From: Acidobacteriota bacterium
GTDB lineage: Bacteria > Acidobacteriota > Terriglobia > Bryobacterales > Bryobacteraceae
NCBI GenBank assembly: GCA_026394075.1
Contig: JAPKYX010000285.1
Coordinates: 1 to 61,831, forward strand
Reading direction: 5' to 3'
DNA: 61,831 nt
A model generated the notes under the pieces. The model did no database searches. It was not told the DNA's origin and saw only the letters and a list, made by a program, of their open reading frames with translations. The first letter of the stretch is position 1. The number at the start of each line of letters is the position of its first letter. Shown piece by piece: positions 1 through 9,776 of the stretch. The translations under genes and the position numbers were made by a program.

Positions 1-2628
1 ACCTCCCGCTCCGGCACCAATCAGTACCATGCGACCGGTTACTGGTATCACCAGAATGGCGCCTTTGACGCGCGCGACTTCTTCGCCGCGCGCACGCCGT
101 TCAAGGTGTCCAATGACTACGGCGGCACCTTTGGCGGCCCGATTATCAAGAACAAGACGTTCGTCTTCGGCGCATTTGAGAGCTTGAAATTCCGCGCGCA
201 GAGCGTCATCAACCAGATCGTGCCCACCGCCAACTTCCGCGCGGGCAACTTGTCGGCGGTGAGCGCCGCTTTGCGCGATCCTTTGGGCAACAACGTTCCC
301 TTCGCCGGCAACATCATTCCGACGGCGCGTATCTCGCGCCAGTCACGCGGGCTGCTGGAGGCGCTCTACCCGGCCGCCACCCGGAGTGGAGATAACGTTG
401 GGGCACCCAACTACCAACTGCAACAGGGCCGCGCCAACAACAACGACCAATTCGATATCCGCGTCGACCACAACTTCTCGGAAAAGCACCGCGTCTTCTT
501 CCGGTACTCATCAAAGTCGATTGACCGCAACACGCCCAACTCGTTCTTCGATACGCTGGGCACCAACACCGCCAGCCTGGACCCGAAGAACATCATCGGT
601 GCCTGGAACTGGGTCATCAAGCCGAACCTGCTGAACGAGTTTCGCTTTGGGTATGCCAACCAGACCTCGCTTTCGACCTTCGGCAAGAACGGAACCTTTG
701 ACGGCCCGGGCTTGATGAAGTCGATCGGCATGGAAGGTATCCGCTCCGATCCACCCGCCGGTTCGCAGGTGCCTGACATCAGCATCAACGGCTTCAATGG
801 CCCGGGCACGGGCCGCGAAGCGAAGACCTTGAGCAACAACTATCAGTTCGCCAACAACCTGACCTGGATCCGGGGTGCGCACACCATGAAGTTCGGTGCC
901 GACATCCGCCGGCTGCGGACCACGGACATCACTTCGTTCTTCACGGGTGACGACATGGGTAGCTACAGCTTTAACGGCCAGTATTCGGGCTACGGCTTCT
1001 CGGACTTCCTATTGGGCATCCCCAACCAGACGCAGTTGGCCAACACCGGCAAGGACGTCGATGGCGTCACCTACCACATGGGCTTCTATCTGCAGGACGA
1101 CTGGAAGGTGTCGCCCAAGCTGACGCTGAACTACGGCGTCCGCTACGAGATCCACCCGATGTTCTACGACAACGCCTTGACGACTTCACAGTTTGACCGG
1201 GCGGCCCCTGGACCCGGCGGACGCGTGATCATCGCCAACGAAGCGGCGCGCAAGTTCACTTCGCCCGCCTTTATCGCCTCCATCGGTAACACACCCATCA
1301 TCACCGCCAAGGAAGCTGGGCTGCCCGAAACGTTGCGGTATACCGACTTCAACAACTTCGCGCCACGCTTCGGCTTTGCCTATCGCCCCTCCGGCAACAA
1401 GACCGTGATACGTGGCGGCTACGGCATCTACACGGCAACGATTCTTGGCTCGGTCTTCTACACCATCACCGGCATCCACGTTTCCGACGCCCGTACCTTC
1501 CCCAACCAGTTGGTGAACGGCGTCCCGGGCTTGCAGTTCCCGCGCCCGTTCGGGAGCGGTTTGGGTACGCTGTCGGTACCGGACTTCCGCCGGGCGACGC
1601 AGTTTGATGGCGCTGACCCGTACACGCAGCAGTGGAACCTGACCTTTGAGCGCGAGCTGCCCGGCCAGATCGGCTTCCGCGCCACCTACTCGGGTTCGCA
1701 GACCATCAAGATGTTTTCGAGCCCCGACTTGAACCAGGTCCGCGTCAACAACGTGGGCTTCGCCACCGCGCGTCTTTCGCGGCCCTTCCCCGTGTGGAAC
1801 ATCATCTACACGCGTGACCCCAACACGAAGGCCTGGTATCAGGGCGTGACGCTGGAAGCCATGAAGCGCTACAAGAGCGGCTTGTTCTTCCAGACGTCCT
1901 ACGTCTGGGCCAAAGGCCTGACGAACTCGGTTGGCTCCAACGGCAATGGTTTTGCGTCCGAGAACGGCTCCGTGCCGACGGATCGCTTCAATCTGGGCCT
2001 GGATTACGGCAACACGCCGGGTATCCGCCGTCAGCGGTGGTTGACCACGTTTGCCTATGATCTGCCGTTTGGCAAGTGGGCCGGTAACAGCAAGGTGGCT
2101 CAGTTGCTGGTGGGTGGCTGGCAGACCTCCGGCATCCTGCTGGTGCAGAGCGGCCAGTACTTGACGCCCGTCACGGGCAACGTCACTGATCCCAGCGGCA
2201 CCCAGTTGGTGCAGCGCGCCAACAATCGGCCGGATTACGCTGGCACCTCCTACGGCAACCTGGAGGGCGATGCCCGGACCATCGATGCCTGGTTTGACCG
2301 GAGCGCTTTCCGGATTCCGGGCCGCGATGCCAACGGCGTCAACCTGCCCAACAACGGCACCATCGGCCGCTTTGGCTATGTTGGCCCGGGTAGCCTGATC
2401 GGTCCCGGCACGGCGACGTTCTCTTTCAAGATGCAGAAGCGCTTCAACATCACCGAGAAGCTGTTCCTGCAACTGGAAGGCTCCGCCGCAAACTTGACCA
2501 ATACGCCCAACTTTGACATCCCGGCGTTGAACGTCAGCGCCGCTAACTTTGGCCGCATCACTGCGACCCAGGGTCAGGAGAACGGCGGGTCGCGGAACCT
2601 GCAGGTGGGAATTCGGGTGGGCTTCTAG
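1..2628 (+). CDS. TonB-dependent receptor, Oar-like (5' end outside window)
   Basis: The frame is open from the first base, so the N-terminus (signal peptide, carboxypeptidase-regulatory-like domain, start of plug) lies outside the window. About 875 residues are visible. The visible part begins in the plug (RSGTNQYHA, then NARDFF-like DARDFF and FGGTFGGPIIKNKTF), a block typical of Oar-type receptors abundant in Acidobacteriota. The rest is an outer-membrane beta-barrel with many alternating aromatic strands, ending in Phe (GIRVGF), the usual barrel-terminal signature. The family takes up large substrates such as oligosaccharides or peptides, or mediates adhesion, powered by TonB; the substrate cannot be read from sequence. 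It is convergent with the flagellar arm that ends at 2658. Confidence 0.93.
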   Translation, partial: TSRSGTNQYHATGYWYHQNGAFDARDFFAARTPFKVSNDYGGTFGGPIIKNKTFVFGAFESLKFRAQSVINQIVPTANFRAGNLSAVSAALRDPLGNNVPFAGNIIPTARISRQSRGLLEALYPAATRSGDNVGAPNYQLQQGRANNNDQFDIRVDHNFSEKHRVFFRYSSKSIDRNTPNSFFDTLGTNTASLDPKNIIGAWNWVIKPNLLNEFRFGYANQTSLSTFGKNGTFDGPGLMKSIGMEGIRSDPPAGSQVPDISINGFNGPGTGREAKTLSNNYQFANNLTWIRGAHTMKFGADIRRLRTTDITSFFTGDDMGSYSFNGQYSGYGFSDFLLGIPNQTQLANTGKDVDGVTYHMGFYLQDDWKVSPKLTLNYGVRYEIHPMFYDNALTTSQFDRAAPGPGGRVIIANEAARKFTSPAFIASIGNTPIITAKEAGLPETLRYTDFNNFAPRFGFAYRPSGNKTVIRGGYGIYTATILGSVFYTITGIHVSDARTFPNQLVNGVPGLQFPRPFGSGLGTLSVPDFRRATQFDGADPYTQQWNLTFERELPGQIGFRATYSGSQTIKMFSSPDLNQVRVNNVGFATARLSRPFPVWNIIYTRDPNTKAWYQGVTLEAMKRYKSGLFFQTSYVWAKGLTNSVGSNGNGFASENGSVPTDRFNLGLDYGNTPGIRRQRWLTTFAYDLPFGKWAGNSKVAQLLVGGWQTSGILLVQSGQYLTPVTGNVTDPSGTQLVQRANNRPDYAGTSYGNLEGDARTIDAWFDRSAFRIPGRDANGVNLPNNGTIGRFGYVGPGSLIGPGTATFSFKMQKRFNITEKLFLQLEGSAANLTNTPNFDIPALNVSAANFGRITATQGQENGGSRNLQVGIRVGF

Positions 2629-2657
2629 CCGCGGGCTCGGCCGCCCGTGAGCGGGTG

Positions 2658-2981
2658 CTAAGCGCGTGCGGACCGGATCCGGTCCAGCTTCAACGTAAGC
2701 TCCACCTCTGCCTGTGGCACACCAGTTGCGGCGGCAATGGTGGGGCTGGCTTCTCCCTGCCGATCCATCCGGAGAATCTGCGCCCGCGCATCCTGGTTGA
2801 CGGCGCGCACTGGCTTGGCCGGAGCCGCCGGTGCCGCCTGAGCCGCCAGCCCGGGGGCGGGAGCGATTCGGCGCTTCAGCAACGCGATCTCCCGGCTGAG
2901 GTGGAGATATCCCCACAACGCGGCCCCGGCGACGGCGGCCAGCGACGCATAGAGAGCAAGAGCGATATAGAGGTTGATCAT
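2658..2981 (-). CDS. small membrane-anchored protein at end of flagellar operon
   Basis: 107 residues. An N-terminal hydrophobic segment (about 3-25) is followed by a short charged stretch, an Ala/Pro-rich linker and a C-terminal helix-turn-helix-like module (about 68-103, ILRMDRQGE...IAAATG...EVELTL). That pattern resembles the C-terminal part of DUF2802/DUF6115 proteins, which sit near flagellar genes in many bacteria. Its start overlaps the stop of the upstream fliN/fliY gene by one base, so the two are translationally coupled. The function is unknown; a flagellar or chemotaxis accessory role is inferred only from position. Confidence 0.75.
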   Translation of the reverse strand: MINLYIALALYASLAAVAGAALWGYLHLSREIALLKRRIAPAPGLAAQAAPAAPAKPVRAVNQDARAQILRMDRQGEASPTIAAATGVPQAEVELTLKLDRIRSARA

Positions 2982-3841
2982 CAGTTGAGTGTCCGTAGCC
3001 GCTCCGCGCGGCTAATGATTTCCTGGATGCGGATGCCGTAGTTACCCTCCACGACGACCACTTCGCCGCGGGCGATCACGCAGTTGTTGACAATGATTTC
3101 CACCGGCTCGGCGACGGTCCGGTTGAGCTCGACAATCGAGCCGGAAGTTAGCTTCAGTACGTCCTTGAGTGGAACCTGGGCCCGGCCAAACGAGACACTG
3201 ACCGGCAGCTCCACATCGAGCAGCAGGTCCAGCGTGGTGGAGGGCCCAGCTGCGGAGATGTCCGAGGAATCGGCCCGGACCGCGCTTGATCCACCGCCGG
3301 CCGCGGCTGCCGCCCGGGCTTCGCGAGGCTTCTCGGCCTCGTTCGCGATGGCGATGACTTGGTCCACCAAGGCGCTGGAAACGCCAAACTCGAACGGTGA
3401 ACCGTCCTGCAATTGGTAACGTTGGAAGTCGAAGGTATCGGTGGCTTCCAGCGCGCGGCCGGACTCCATGCTGATCTCTACCTTCGCCCGCTGGCCCAGG
3501 TCCCACAGCACTGACGTCAGGGCCTGGCTCTGGATCTCCAGGAAGGTGCCGCGGATGCTGTCGTCGTCACCGTCTTCAATGCCGACGGCTTCCAGCGCTT
3601 TCTGCCCGATCGCCCGCCAGGTTTCGACCGGAAACACGGTTGCCAGGCCCGCTTCCGGACCCAGTGACACGGGGGTCAACCACGCGACCGCTGAGGCATC
3701 CCGTTCCAGCGCTTCGCTGGATTCCACGGCCGTGATGGTCGGCCGTTCGCCGGTCATCGAGTCGATGACGTCGGCCAGCTTCTCCTCAAAGCGATTGCGG
3801 AGCCAGCTGATTAGTTCGTTATGGGAGGCTAGCTCGGACAC
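2981..3841 (-). CDS. fliN: flagellar motor switch protein FliN/FliY type (long form)
   Basis: 286 residues. The C-terminal 80 or so residues form a SPOA (FliN/FliM C-terminal) domain: LDVELPVSVSFGR, then TSGSIVELNR, then VNNCVIARGEVVVVEGNYGIRI. The N-terminal 190 residues are a FliY-like region rather than a short FliN leader, and the two parts are joined by an Ala/Ser-rich linker (about 185-205). It should form part of the cytoplasmic C-ring, which binds CheY-P and sets rotation direction. A second, short FliN is encoded at 11110-11358, so this locus has two SPOA switch proteins. It lies 5 bp downstream of fliA in the same operon. Confidence 0.87.
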   Translation of the reverse strand: MSELASHNELISWLRNRFEEKLADVIDSMTGERPTITAVESSEALERDASAVAWLTPVSLGPEAGLATVFPVETWRAIGQKALEAVGIEDGDDDSIRGTFLEIQSQALTSVLWDLGQRAKVEISMESGRALEATDTFDFQRYQLQDGSPFEFGVSSALVDQVIAIANEAEKPREARAAAAAGGGSSAVRADSSDISAAGPSTTLDLLLDVELPVSVSFGRAQVPLKDVLKLTSGSIVELNRTVAEPVEIIVNNCVIARGEVVVVEGNYGIRIQEIISRAERLRTLN

Positions 3842-3846
3842 GGTGT

Positions 3847-4629
3847 CTAGCGTTGGCGGCCAGTAGTGGCCGGGCTGCCTTTCATCATTGGCCAGCGCTT
3901 CTCGATGTAAGCGCGGAGGCGGAGGATCGCCTGGGACTTCAACTGGGAGATGCGCGATTCGTGGAGATTGACGATGCGGGCAATCTCGCGCAGCGTCAAC
4001 TCCTCGTGATAGTAAAGGCTGAGCGTGGTCCGCTCGATCGCCGGCATCTTCTCAATGGCCTCGGCCAGCAGCCGTTCCAGCTCTGAACGCTCCAGCAACC
4101 GGTTGGGCCAGTTCTCCTCCTTGTCGGAGATGAACTTCAACAGATCGCGGCCCTCTTCTTCCGGTGCACTGCTTTCCAGGCTGCCGATGTTGACGCTGCG
4201 GGAATCGAGCAGCCATTCACGGTACTCGGCGATCTCGATTTTCAGCTCAGCGGCGATCTCGTCTTCGGTGGGTTGCCGCTTAAAGCGCTGTTCCAGCAGG
4301 CCAATGGCGGCCTCAATCTGCTTGGCGCGCTTGCGTTGCTGGCGCGGGGCCCAATCCAGCCCGCGGAGGCTATCGAGAATCGCGCCGCGGATCTTGTACT
4401 CAGCGTAGGTCTTCAGCTTCACGTTGTGGCCCGGGTCAAAACGGTCAATGGCCGAAATCAATCCGATGACGCCGGTGGAGACCAGGTCTTCGAGACTGAC
4501 GCTTTCCGGCAAACGTTCATGGATGCGGCGCGCAATCAGCCTCACCTGGGGCATGTGTTCCAGAATTAGCCGCTCGCGTTCACCGCTCTCGGTCCCCGTC
4601 GCCGTTGCTGTGCCATACCGTTTACTCAT
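3847..4629 (-). CDS. fliA: RNA polymerase sigma factor for flagellar operon (sigma-28)
   Basis: 260 residues, the normal FliA length. Region 2 (VSLEDLVSTGVIGLISAIDRFDP and KLKTYAEYKIRGAILDSLRG) and region 4 (TLREIARIVNLHESRISQLKSQAI) are intact. The ATG at 4629 is chosen because the conserved sequence begins soon after it, an AGGA lies 6-9 bases upstream, and flhF ends only 2 bases before. The frame remains open further upstream but would overlap flhF. The protein directs transcription of late flagellar genes; no anti-sigma factor gene (flgM) is seen in this window. Confidence 0.95.
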   Translation of the reverse strand: MSKRYGTATATGTESGERERLILEHMPQVRLIARRIHERLPESVSLEDLVSTGVIGLISAIDRFDPGHNVKLKTYAEYKIRGAILDSLRGLDWAPRQQRKRAKQIEAAIGLLEQRFKRQPTEDEIAAELKIEIAEYREWLLDSRSVNIGSLESSAPEEEGRDLLKFISDKEENWPNRLLERSELERLLAEAIEKMPAIERTTLSLYYHEELTLREIARIVNLHESRISQLKSQAILRLRAYIEKRWPMMKGSPATTGRQR

Positions 4630-4631
4630 GT

Positions 4632-5645
4632 CTATCCTGCTGCTGCCGCCGCCGCCCGTGTCTTGCCTGCCAGCCCCATCAGCCCGTCCACGATGCGCCG
4701 TACCGAGGCGTCTTCGACGTCCTCGGGGATCGATTGCCCGGTGGTCAGCCAAGCTACTGGCCAACCCGTCTCTCCGGCCGTACTGTACACGCCACCCCAG
4801 ACACCGGTTTCATCCAGGTGGGTGAATGCCAGCCGTTGGGGCTTGAACATCCGGTAGTGCCCCACCATAAGCCTTAGATCGGCAGTGCGGGCGGTTGCCG
4901 TTAAGGTTAAAACCGGGGTCAGCGAAGAAATTTTCGCCAGCGCCGCCTGCCAAACCCTGGCCGGCCCTAGTTCGGAAGGTCCAAACCCTGGCATATCAAT
5001 CAGTACCAGCCGACCGGCCGCCTGATGGGCCTCGACCACCGCCGCCAGGCTCTCGGGCTGTCCGGCGTAATCGAATGTCAGACCGGCGATTGAGCACAGG
5101 GTCCGGAGCTGCTCGGCCGCCGCAATCCGTTGCGAATCCGCACACACCACCGCCACCGCCTGGTCCGCTGACTCGCGGATCGCCACCTTCATCAGCAACG
5201 TCGTCTTGCCGCTACCCGCAGGACCTACAAATGCAACCGGACTGTCGAGCGACGAATTGACGTTTAGCCGCCGCGATAAGGCGCGGGCCAGCTGTTGCTC
5301 GGTCACCGTATCCTCGTCCAGGCTGGACTCGATGGCCTGGATCAGGCTGGCGGAGATGTCTTGCCGCGCCAGGAAGCCTCCCAAGCTATCCGCCTCGTCG
5401 GTGGCGGGATCGGGCAGTGCGGGAAGCGGAGGGGGCGGCGCGGGCCGCTCTGCCCGGGCAGCGGGTGGTGCCGGCGGCGGGACCACGGGCGTTTCAATGC
5501 CGAACACCACCTCGTAGGCGCCCAGATGCAGTGCCTCTTCGGGCGAAGGGCGCGCGTTCAGCAACAGCGCGTCGTCGCCCAGCTCCTGGCGGGCCTTGGA
5601 GACGGCGGCTTCAACCGTTGCCGAAAAGTATGATTTGATGCGCAT
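4632..5645 (-). CDS. flhF: flagellar biosynthesis GTPase FlhF
   Basis: 337 residues. An N-terminal basic/helical B domain (1-50) is followed by a Pro-rich linker (about 52-82) and an SRP-type NG GTPase. The P-loop GPAGSGKTTL lies at 141-150; further NG motifs are CADSQRIAAAEQL and LIDMPGF, and the guanine-specificity motif is FTHLDETG. FlhF recruits early basal-body parts to the pole in polarly flagellated bacteria. Usually flhG (fleN/minD-like ATPase) follows directly; here fliA follows at 2 bp and no flhG is present in the window. It lies between flhA and fliA in one operon. Confidence 0.95.
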   Translation of the reverse strand: MRIKSYFSATVEAAVSKARQELGDDALLLNARPSPEEALHLGAYEVVFGIETPVVPPPAPPAARAERPAPPPPLPALPDPATDEADSLGGFLARQDISASLIQAIESSLDEDTVTEQQLARALSRRLNVNSSLDSPVAFVGPAGSGKTTLLMKVAIRESADQAVAVVCADSQRIAAAEQLRTLCSIAGLTFDYAGQPESLAAVVEAHQAAGRLVLIDMPGFGPSELGPARVWQAALAKISSLTPVLTLTATARTADLRLMVGHYRMFKPQRLAFTHLDETGVWGGVYSTAGETGWPVAWLTTGQSIPEDVEDASVRRIVDGLMGLAGKTRAAAAAAG

Positions 5646-5685
5646 CAGACTGCTCCTTGGCGGGGATCCGGGCTACTCCCGAGGC

Positions 5686-7761
5686 TCAACCCACCGTTCC
5701 ATTCGAGATCAGCCGCACCCCGGGCGGCAGTTCATTGGGCGACAAAACCACCAGGCCGGGCAGGCTCGGTTCAGCAATCAGACGGATGAAGGGGCGGGCT
5801 TGCATTCCGGTTACCAGCACAGTTGAAGCATCGGCTGGTCCGGAGACGGAGGTTAGGCGGTCCACCAGATCCCGAATCCGTTGCGGGGGCAGATTGAGGT
5901 GCGAGGAATGCTCGCCGTGCTCCACCGCGGCTTCAAAGGCCTGTTCGACGCTAGGCTCCAGAAACCAGGCCCGGAGATCCTGCCCGCTCAGATACGGTCG
6001 CACCACCGCGCGCCGGATGGCCTGCCGGACGTACTCAGTCAGCAGGATCGGGTTGTGCGAGATCTGCGCCGCCTCGCCCATCGCCTCCAGGATCGAGACC
6101 GCATCCCGGATCGTCACCCGTTCACGCAGCAGGTTCTGCATCACTTTCTGCACCGTCGCCAGGCTCAGCAGCTTGGGTACCAGATCCTCGACCACGCGGG
6201 GGTTGTCTTCGGCCACCCGGTCGAGCAGCTTCTTGGCATCCTGGCGCCCGAACAATTCGTGGGCGTGCCGCCGGACCAGCTCCGCAAAATGGGTGGCCAG
6301 GACGCTTACCGGGTCCACCACGGTATAGCCGGCCTCGCGCGCGGCATCGGCCGAGGTGGCGGGAATCCAGAGGGCATCCAGGCCAAACGCCGGCTCTTTG
6401 GCCGGCATGCCGTCAATCGTGGTGGCCCGCTGCCCCCCAGGGGCCAGCGCCAGTTCGCAACCGGCTGGCAACTCGTAGCGGGCAATCTCGACGCCCTTCA
6501 GCAGGACGGAATACTCCCGCGCCCGCAGGCCCAGGTTATCGGTGACCCGCACGGCGGGCAGCACAAAGCCCAGATCCGAGGCCAGCTGTTTGCGGATTCC
6601 CGCGATGCGCCGCAGCAGGGGTGAGTTGGCTCCACCCTCCACCAACTTCACCAGTCCCAAGCCCACTTCCACCGACAGCGGCTCCACCTTCAGCATCGAT
6701 TCCGGTGTGTCCTTGGCCGCTTGCGTGGTCGACGCCGCTGCGGGGGTCTGGGCCTCCACCTCGGCGGCCTTGCGGGTGAGATTCCGGGCCATGTAGGCGA
6801 GGCCGCCACTCAAGGCCAGAAATGGAATCTTCGGCAGGCCGGGCACCATCGCAATGGCCACTAGCACCACTGCGGCCAGATAGATCGGCTCCGCTGCGCC
6901 AAACACCTGCTTGCGGAATTCACCCGCCAACTGTGTGTCCGCACCGGCACGGGTGACGATCAGGCCGCCCGAAATGGAGATCATCAACGCCGGGATCACC
7001 GTCACCAGGCCATCGCCGATGGTCAGCACCGTGTAGGTTTTCAGCGCCTTGTTGATGTCCATGCCATGCTGCAGGACGCCAATCAAGAAGCCGGCGATGA
7101 TGTTGATGGCCGTAATCAGAATTCCCGCCACCGCGTCCCGCTGGGTGAAGCGCGAAGCGCCATCCATGGCGCCGTAGAACTCAGCCTCCGCCGCCAATGC
7201 CCGGCGCCGGATGCGGGCTTCGCTTTCGTCGATCAGGCCAGCGTTCAAGTCGGCATCGATCGCCATCTGTTTGCCGGGCAAGGCGTCCAAGGTGAAGCGC
7301 GCCGTCACTTCCGAGATGCGCACCGCGCCATGGTTGATGACCACATACTGGATGGCGATCAGCACCAGGAAGATCACCAGTCCGATGATGAAGTTGCCGC
7401 CCACGACGAAGTTGCCGAACGCATCGATGACGTGTCCCGCCGCCGCCGTGCCTTTCATGCCGTCCAGCAGGATCAGGCGTGACGAGGAGATGTTCAGTGC
7501 CAGCCGGAACAGGGTCAACAACAGCAAGGTAGTGGGGAAGACGCTGAACTCCACCGGCTTGGTGATGTACAGCGCCACCAGCAGCACCACCACCGAAATG
7601 GCGATGTTGGCCGAGATCAGCAAATCGATCAACACCGACGGCAGCGGCACGATCATCGCCATCACGATGCCGAGCACCGTGAGCGGAACCGCCAAGTCCC
7701 CCCAGGAGATCTCCTTGGCGGCGAGCGGCAGTTTGCCGGTTGTCGTGGCTGGCGCGGCCAT
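5686..7761 (-). CDS. flhA: flagellar type III export gate protein FlhA
   Basis: 691 residues, full length. The N-terminal half holds about eight transmembrane helices (about 25-320), with the FHIPEP-family signature in the cytoplasmic loop (DALPGKQMAIDADLNAG, then EARIRRR). The C-terminal half (about 345-691) is the cytoplasmic docking domain for export substrates and chaperones. It forms the nonameric ring of the export gate under the basal body. It lies 50 bp downstream of flhB on the same strand. Confidence 0.97.
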   Translation of the reverse strand: MAAPATTTGKLPLAAKEISWGDLAVPLTVLGIVMAMIVPLPSVLIDLLISANIAISVVVLLVALYITKPVEFSVFPTTLLLLTLFRLALNISSSRLILLDGMKGTAAAGHVIDAFGNFVVGGNFIIGLVIFLVLIAIQYVVINHGAVRISEVTARFTLDALPGKQMAIDADLNAGLIDESEARIRRRALAAEAEFYGAMDGASRFTQRDAVAGILITAINIIAGFLIGVLQHGMDINKALKTYTVLTIGDGLVTVIPALMISISGGLIVTRAGADTQLAGEFRKQVFGAAEPIYLAAVVLVAIAMVPGLPKIPFLALSGGLAYMARNLTRKAAEVEAQTPAAASTTQAAKDTPESMLKVEPLSVEVGLGLVKLVEGGANSPLLRRIAGIRKQLASDLGFVLPAVRVTDNLGLRAREYSVLLKGVEIARYELPAGCELALAPGGQRATTIDGMPAKEPAFGLDALWIPATSADAAREAGYTVVDPVSVLATHFAELVRRHAHELFGRQDAKKLLDRVAEDNPRVVEDLVPKLLSLATVQKVMQNLLRERVTIRDAVSILEAMGEAAQISHNPILLTEYVRQAIRRAVVRPYLSGQDLRAWFLEPSVEQAFEAAVEHGEHSSHLNLPPQRIRDLVDRLTSVSGPADASTVLVTGMQARPFIRLIAEPSLPGLVVLSPNELPPGVRLISNGTVG

Positions 7762-7811
7762 CTAGCGGACCCTCCCCTTACTCAACTTCGGCCCTACGTT
7801 GCCCCGTCCCA

Positions 7812-8888
7812 TCAGCGTGACCTCCGCGGCCCGCGCTGGGCCTGCGACAAACGGAAGATGTAGGCCAGGATTTCGGCCACGGCGCGGTACAGAGTGGCCG
7901 GAATTTCCTTCCCCACGTCGACACTCTTGTACAGTGACCGGGCCAGAGGCGGATTCTCTACGATGGGTACCTCGTTGGCGATGGCAATTTCGCGTATGCG
8001 GCGGGCTAAGTAGTTTTTGCCTTTGGCCACCACCAGGGGCGCGGCCATGGCCTGCATGTCGAACCGGATGGCCACCGCGTAGTGCGTCGGGTTGACAATC
8101 ACGGCCGTGGCCTTCGGCACTTCCTGCATCATCCGGCGCCGGGCGGCGTCGCGCTGCAGGCGGCGGATCCGCTGCTTCATCTGCGGACTGCCTTCCGACT
8201 CCTTGATTTCGTCGCGGATCTCCTGCTTGGACATCCGCATTTCCTTGTCGAACTTCATCTTTTGCCGGATGAAGTCCGCCGCCCCTAGCAGCGCGAAGAC
8301 CAGGATGGCCTTCTTCAGCAAGTCGCGGATGGTGACGGCGATCTCGACCAGCGCGGTCGGCAACTGCTCCAGCGGCAGCCGGACCAGCGACGGAATCCAG
8401 CCACTCATCTGCACCCAAACCACCGCGCCAAAGATCGTCAGCATGGCCAGCGCCTGCATCAGCTGCCCCATGTTTTGCGAGGGCATCTCTTTGATCTTGG
8501 AGATGGGGTTCAACCGGCTGAAATCCGGAGCCAGTTTTGAGCCCGCAAATCCAAACCCGGTCATGGCCATCTGCATGCCTAGCCCCGCCGCCGCGACGCC
8601 CGCGCCCGCCACCAGCAACGGCAGGAAGTTGAGAGTGATGATCATCTCCCACAACCGCAGCGCGCCCCGCCAGGTTAGGTCGGACGCAAAGGCCTGTTGC
8701 AGCAGGAAGCGCCACAGGTTCTGCATGTCGGCCAGCCAAGCCGGCAGATAGTCGATGATCAGCCAGATGGAGACCGTAAACGTGGTGGCGGACAACGCCT
8801 CGCGGCTGACCGCAAACCGGCCTTCCTTGCGCGCCTTCTCCAGCTTTTGGGGAGTTGGTTTTTCGGTGCGTTGGGAGGCGTCGGACAT
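7812..8888 (-). CDS. flhB: flagellar type III export protein FlhB
   Basis: 358 residues: four transmembrane segments in the first 210 residues, then a charged linker and the cytoplasmic domain with the autocleavage motif NPTHYAVAI. Cleavage between N and P switches export from rod/hook to filament substrates together with the hook-length protein FliK. A second long frame overlaps on the same strand but lacks family signatures. The gene sits between fliR and flhA. Confidence 0.96.
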   Translation of the reverse strand: MSDASQRTEKPTPQKLEKARKEGRFAVSREALSATTFTVSIWLIIDYLPAWLADMQNLWRFLLQQAFASDLTWRGALRLWEMIITLNFLPLLVAGAGVAAAGLGMQMAMTGFGFAGSKLAPDFSRLNPISKIKEMPSQNMGQLMQALAMLTIFGAVVWVQMSGWIPSLVRLPLEQLPTALVEIAVTIRDLLKKAILVFALLGAADFIRQKMKFDKEMRMSKQEIRDEIKESEGSPQMKQRIRRLQRDAARRRMMQEVPKATAVIVNPTHYAVAIRFDMQAMAAPLVVAKGKNYLARRIREIAIANEVPIVENPPLARSLYKSVDVGKEIPATLYRAVAEILAYIFRLSQAQRGPRRSR

Positions 8889-8948
8889 GGATTTCTGGAA
8901 GCGTCAGCAGTTGTTCCTGGTGGGGGAGCCAGGGGGACCCGGTGGCGA

Positions 8949-9776
8949 TCATCGCGCCACCCGGGGCGGTGGATGGACAAACTGCTGCAGCGTCTCGATT
9001 GCTTGCTGCGCCTGCTTCTCAAACACCAGTGCCATCGCCGGCGCGCAGATGGCGACGATCACCAGCGACAACAGCATCTTGGCCGGAAAGGCCACGGTCA
9101 ACAACTGGAGCTGCGCATTCAGCCGCCCCATCAGCGCCAGCGACAGATCCAGAATCAGCAGCAACGCCACCACGGGCAATGACAGTCTCACGCCCGTCAC
9201 AAATACGCCGCTGAACAGCTTCAGAATCGATTCCGCCGGTGCCCGAAGATCGGTTTGGGTGATCGTGCCCGGAGGCATGGTTTGCAGGCTCGCCGCGAGG
9301 GCGCTGATGATGTGCCGGTCCAGGCCCAAGGCGAAGAACAGCAGCCCCGCAAACAACTGGCCGATCACGGGAAACACGCCCGAATCGGCCTGTGAGTTCG
9401 GGTCGATGGAGGTGGCGTAGCTGTAGCCAGCCTGGGTGGCGATCAGTTGCATGGCGAAGGTCAGACACTCCTGCGCCAGCGCCACCAGCAACCCCATCGT
9501 CAGGCCCATCGCTGCCTCGGCCAGAACCCAGATGGCCAGCCGCCAGGGGTCATTGGTGGCTTCCAGCCGGGGCCAGAACGTATAGAGCGCAATCGTCAGC
9601 GAGAGCGAGAACACCACTTTGCCCAAGTCCACCAGGCTGCGTCCGCCCGGCAGCGAGGCAAACGAGAAGAGCCCGGCCACCCGCGCCAGCACCAGCGCAA
9701 AGCCTTGCACCACAGGCAAACCAATGCCGACGCTGCGGGACAGCACGTCGCTGGCAACGGCGGCGTCAGCGGGCAT
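8949..9776 (-). CDS. fliR: flagellar biosynthesis protein FliR
   Basis: 275 residues with about six hydrophobic helices and FliR family features (ARVAGLFSFASLPG near the N-terminus, then GLLVALAQECLTFAMQLIATQAGYSYATSIDPNS). It forms the core of the export gate with FliP and FliQ in the inner membrane. Its start overlaps the end of fliQ by 11 bases, indicating coupled translation. The N-terminal 15 residues are not conserved in the family, so a slightly later start is possible. Confidence 0.95.
   Translation of the reverse strand: MPADAAVASDVLSRSVGIGLPVVQGFALVLARVAGLFSFASLPGGRSLVDLGKVVFSLSLTIALYTFWPRLEATNDPWRLAIWVLAEAAMGLTMGLLVALAQECLTFAMQLIATQAGYSYATSIDPNSQADSGVFPVIGQLFAGLLFFALGLDRHIISALAASLQTMPPGTITQTDLRAPAESILKLFSGVFVTGVRLSLPVVALLLILDLSLALMGRLNAQLQLLTVAFPAKMLLSLVIVAICAPAMALVFEKQAQQAIETLQQFVHPPPRVAR

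Noticed and set aside
1186-2916. 576-codon open frame on the minus strand opposite the TonB-dependent receptor
   Set aside because: Its translation is low-complexity, Arg/Gly/Ala-rich, lacks family motifs and runs antisense to a gene with clear barrel signatures; a high-GC shadow.
7762-8952. 396-codon minus-strand frame overlapping flhB in another phase
   Set aside because: The flhB phase has the NPTH motif and membrane helices; this one is His/Arg/Gly-rich with none.
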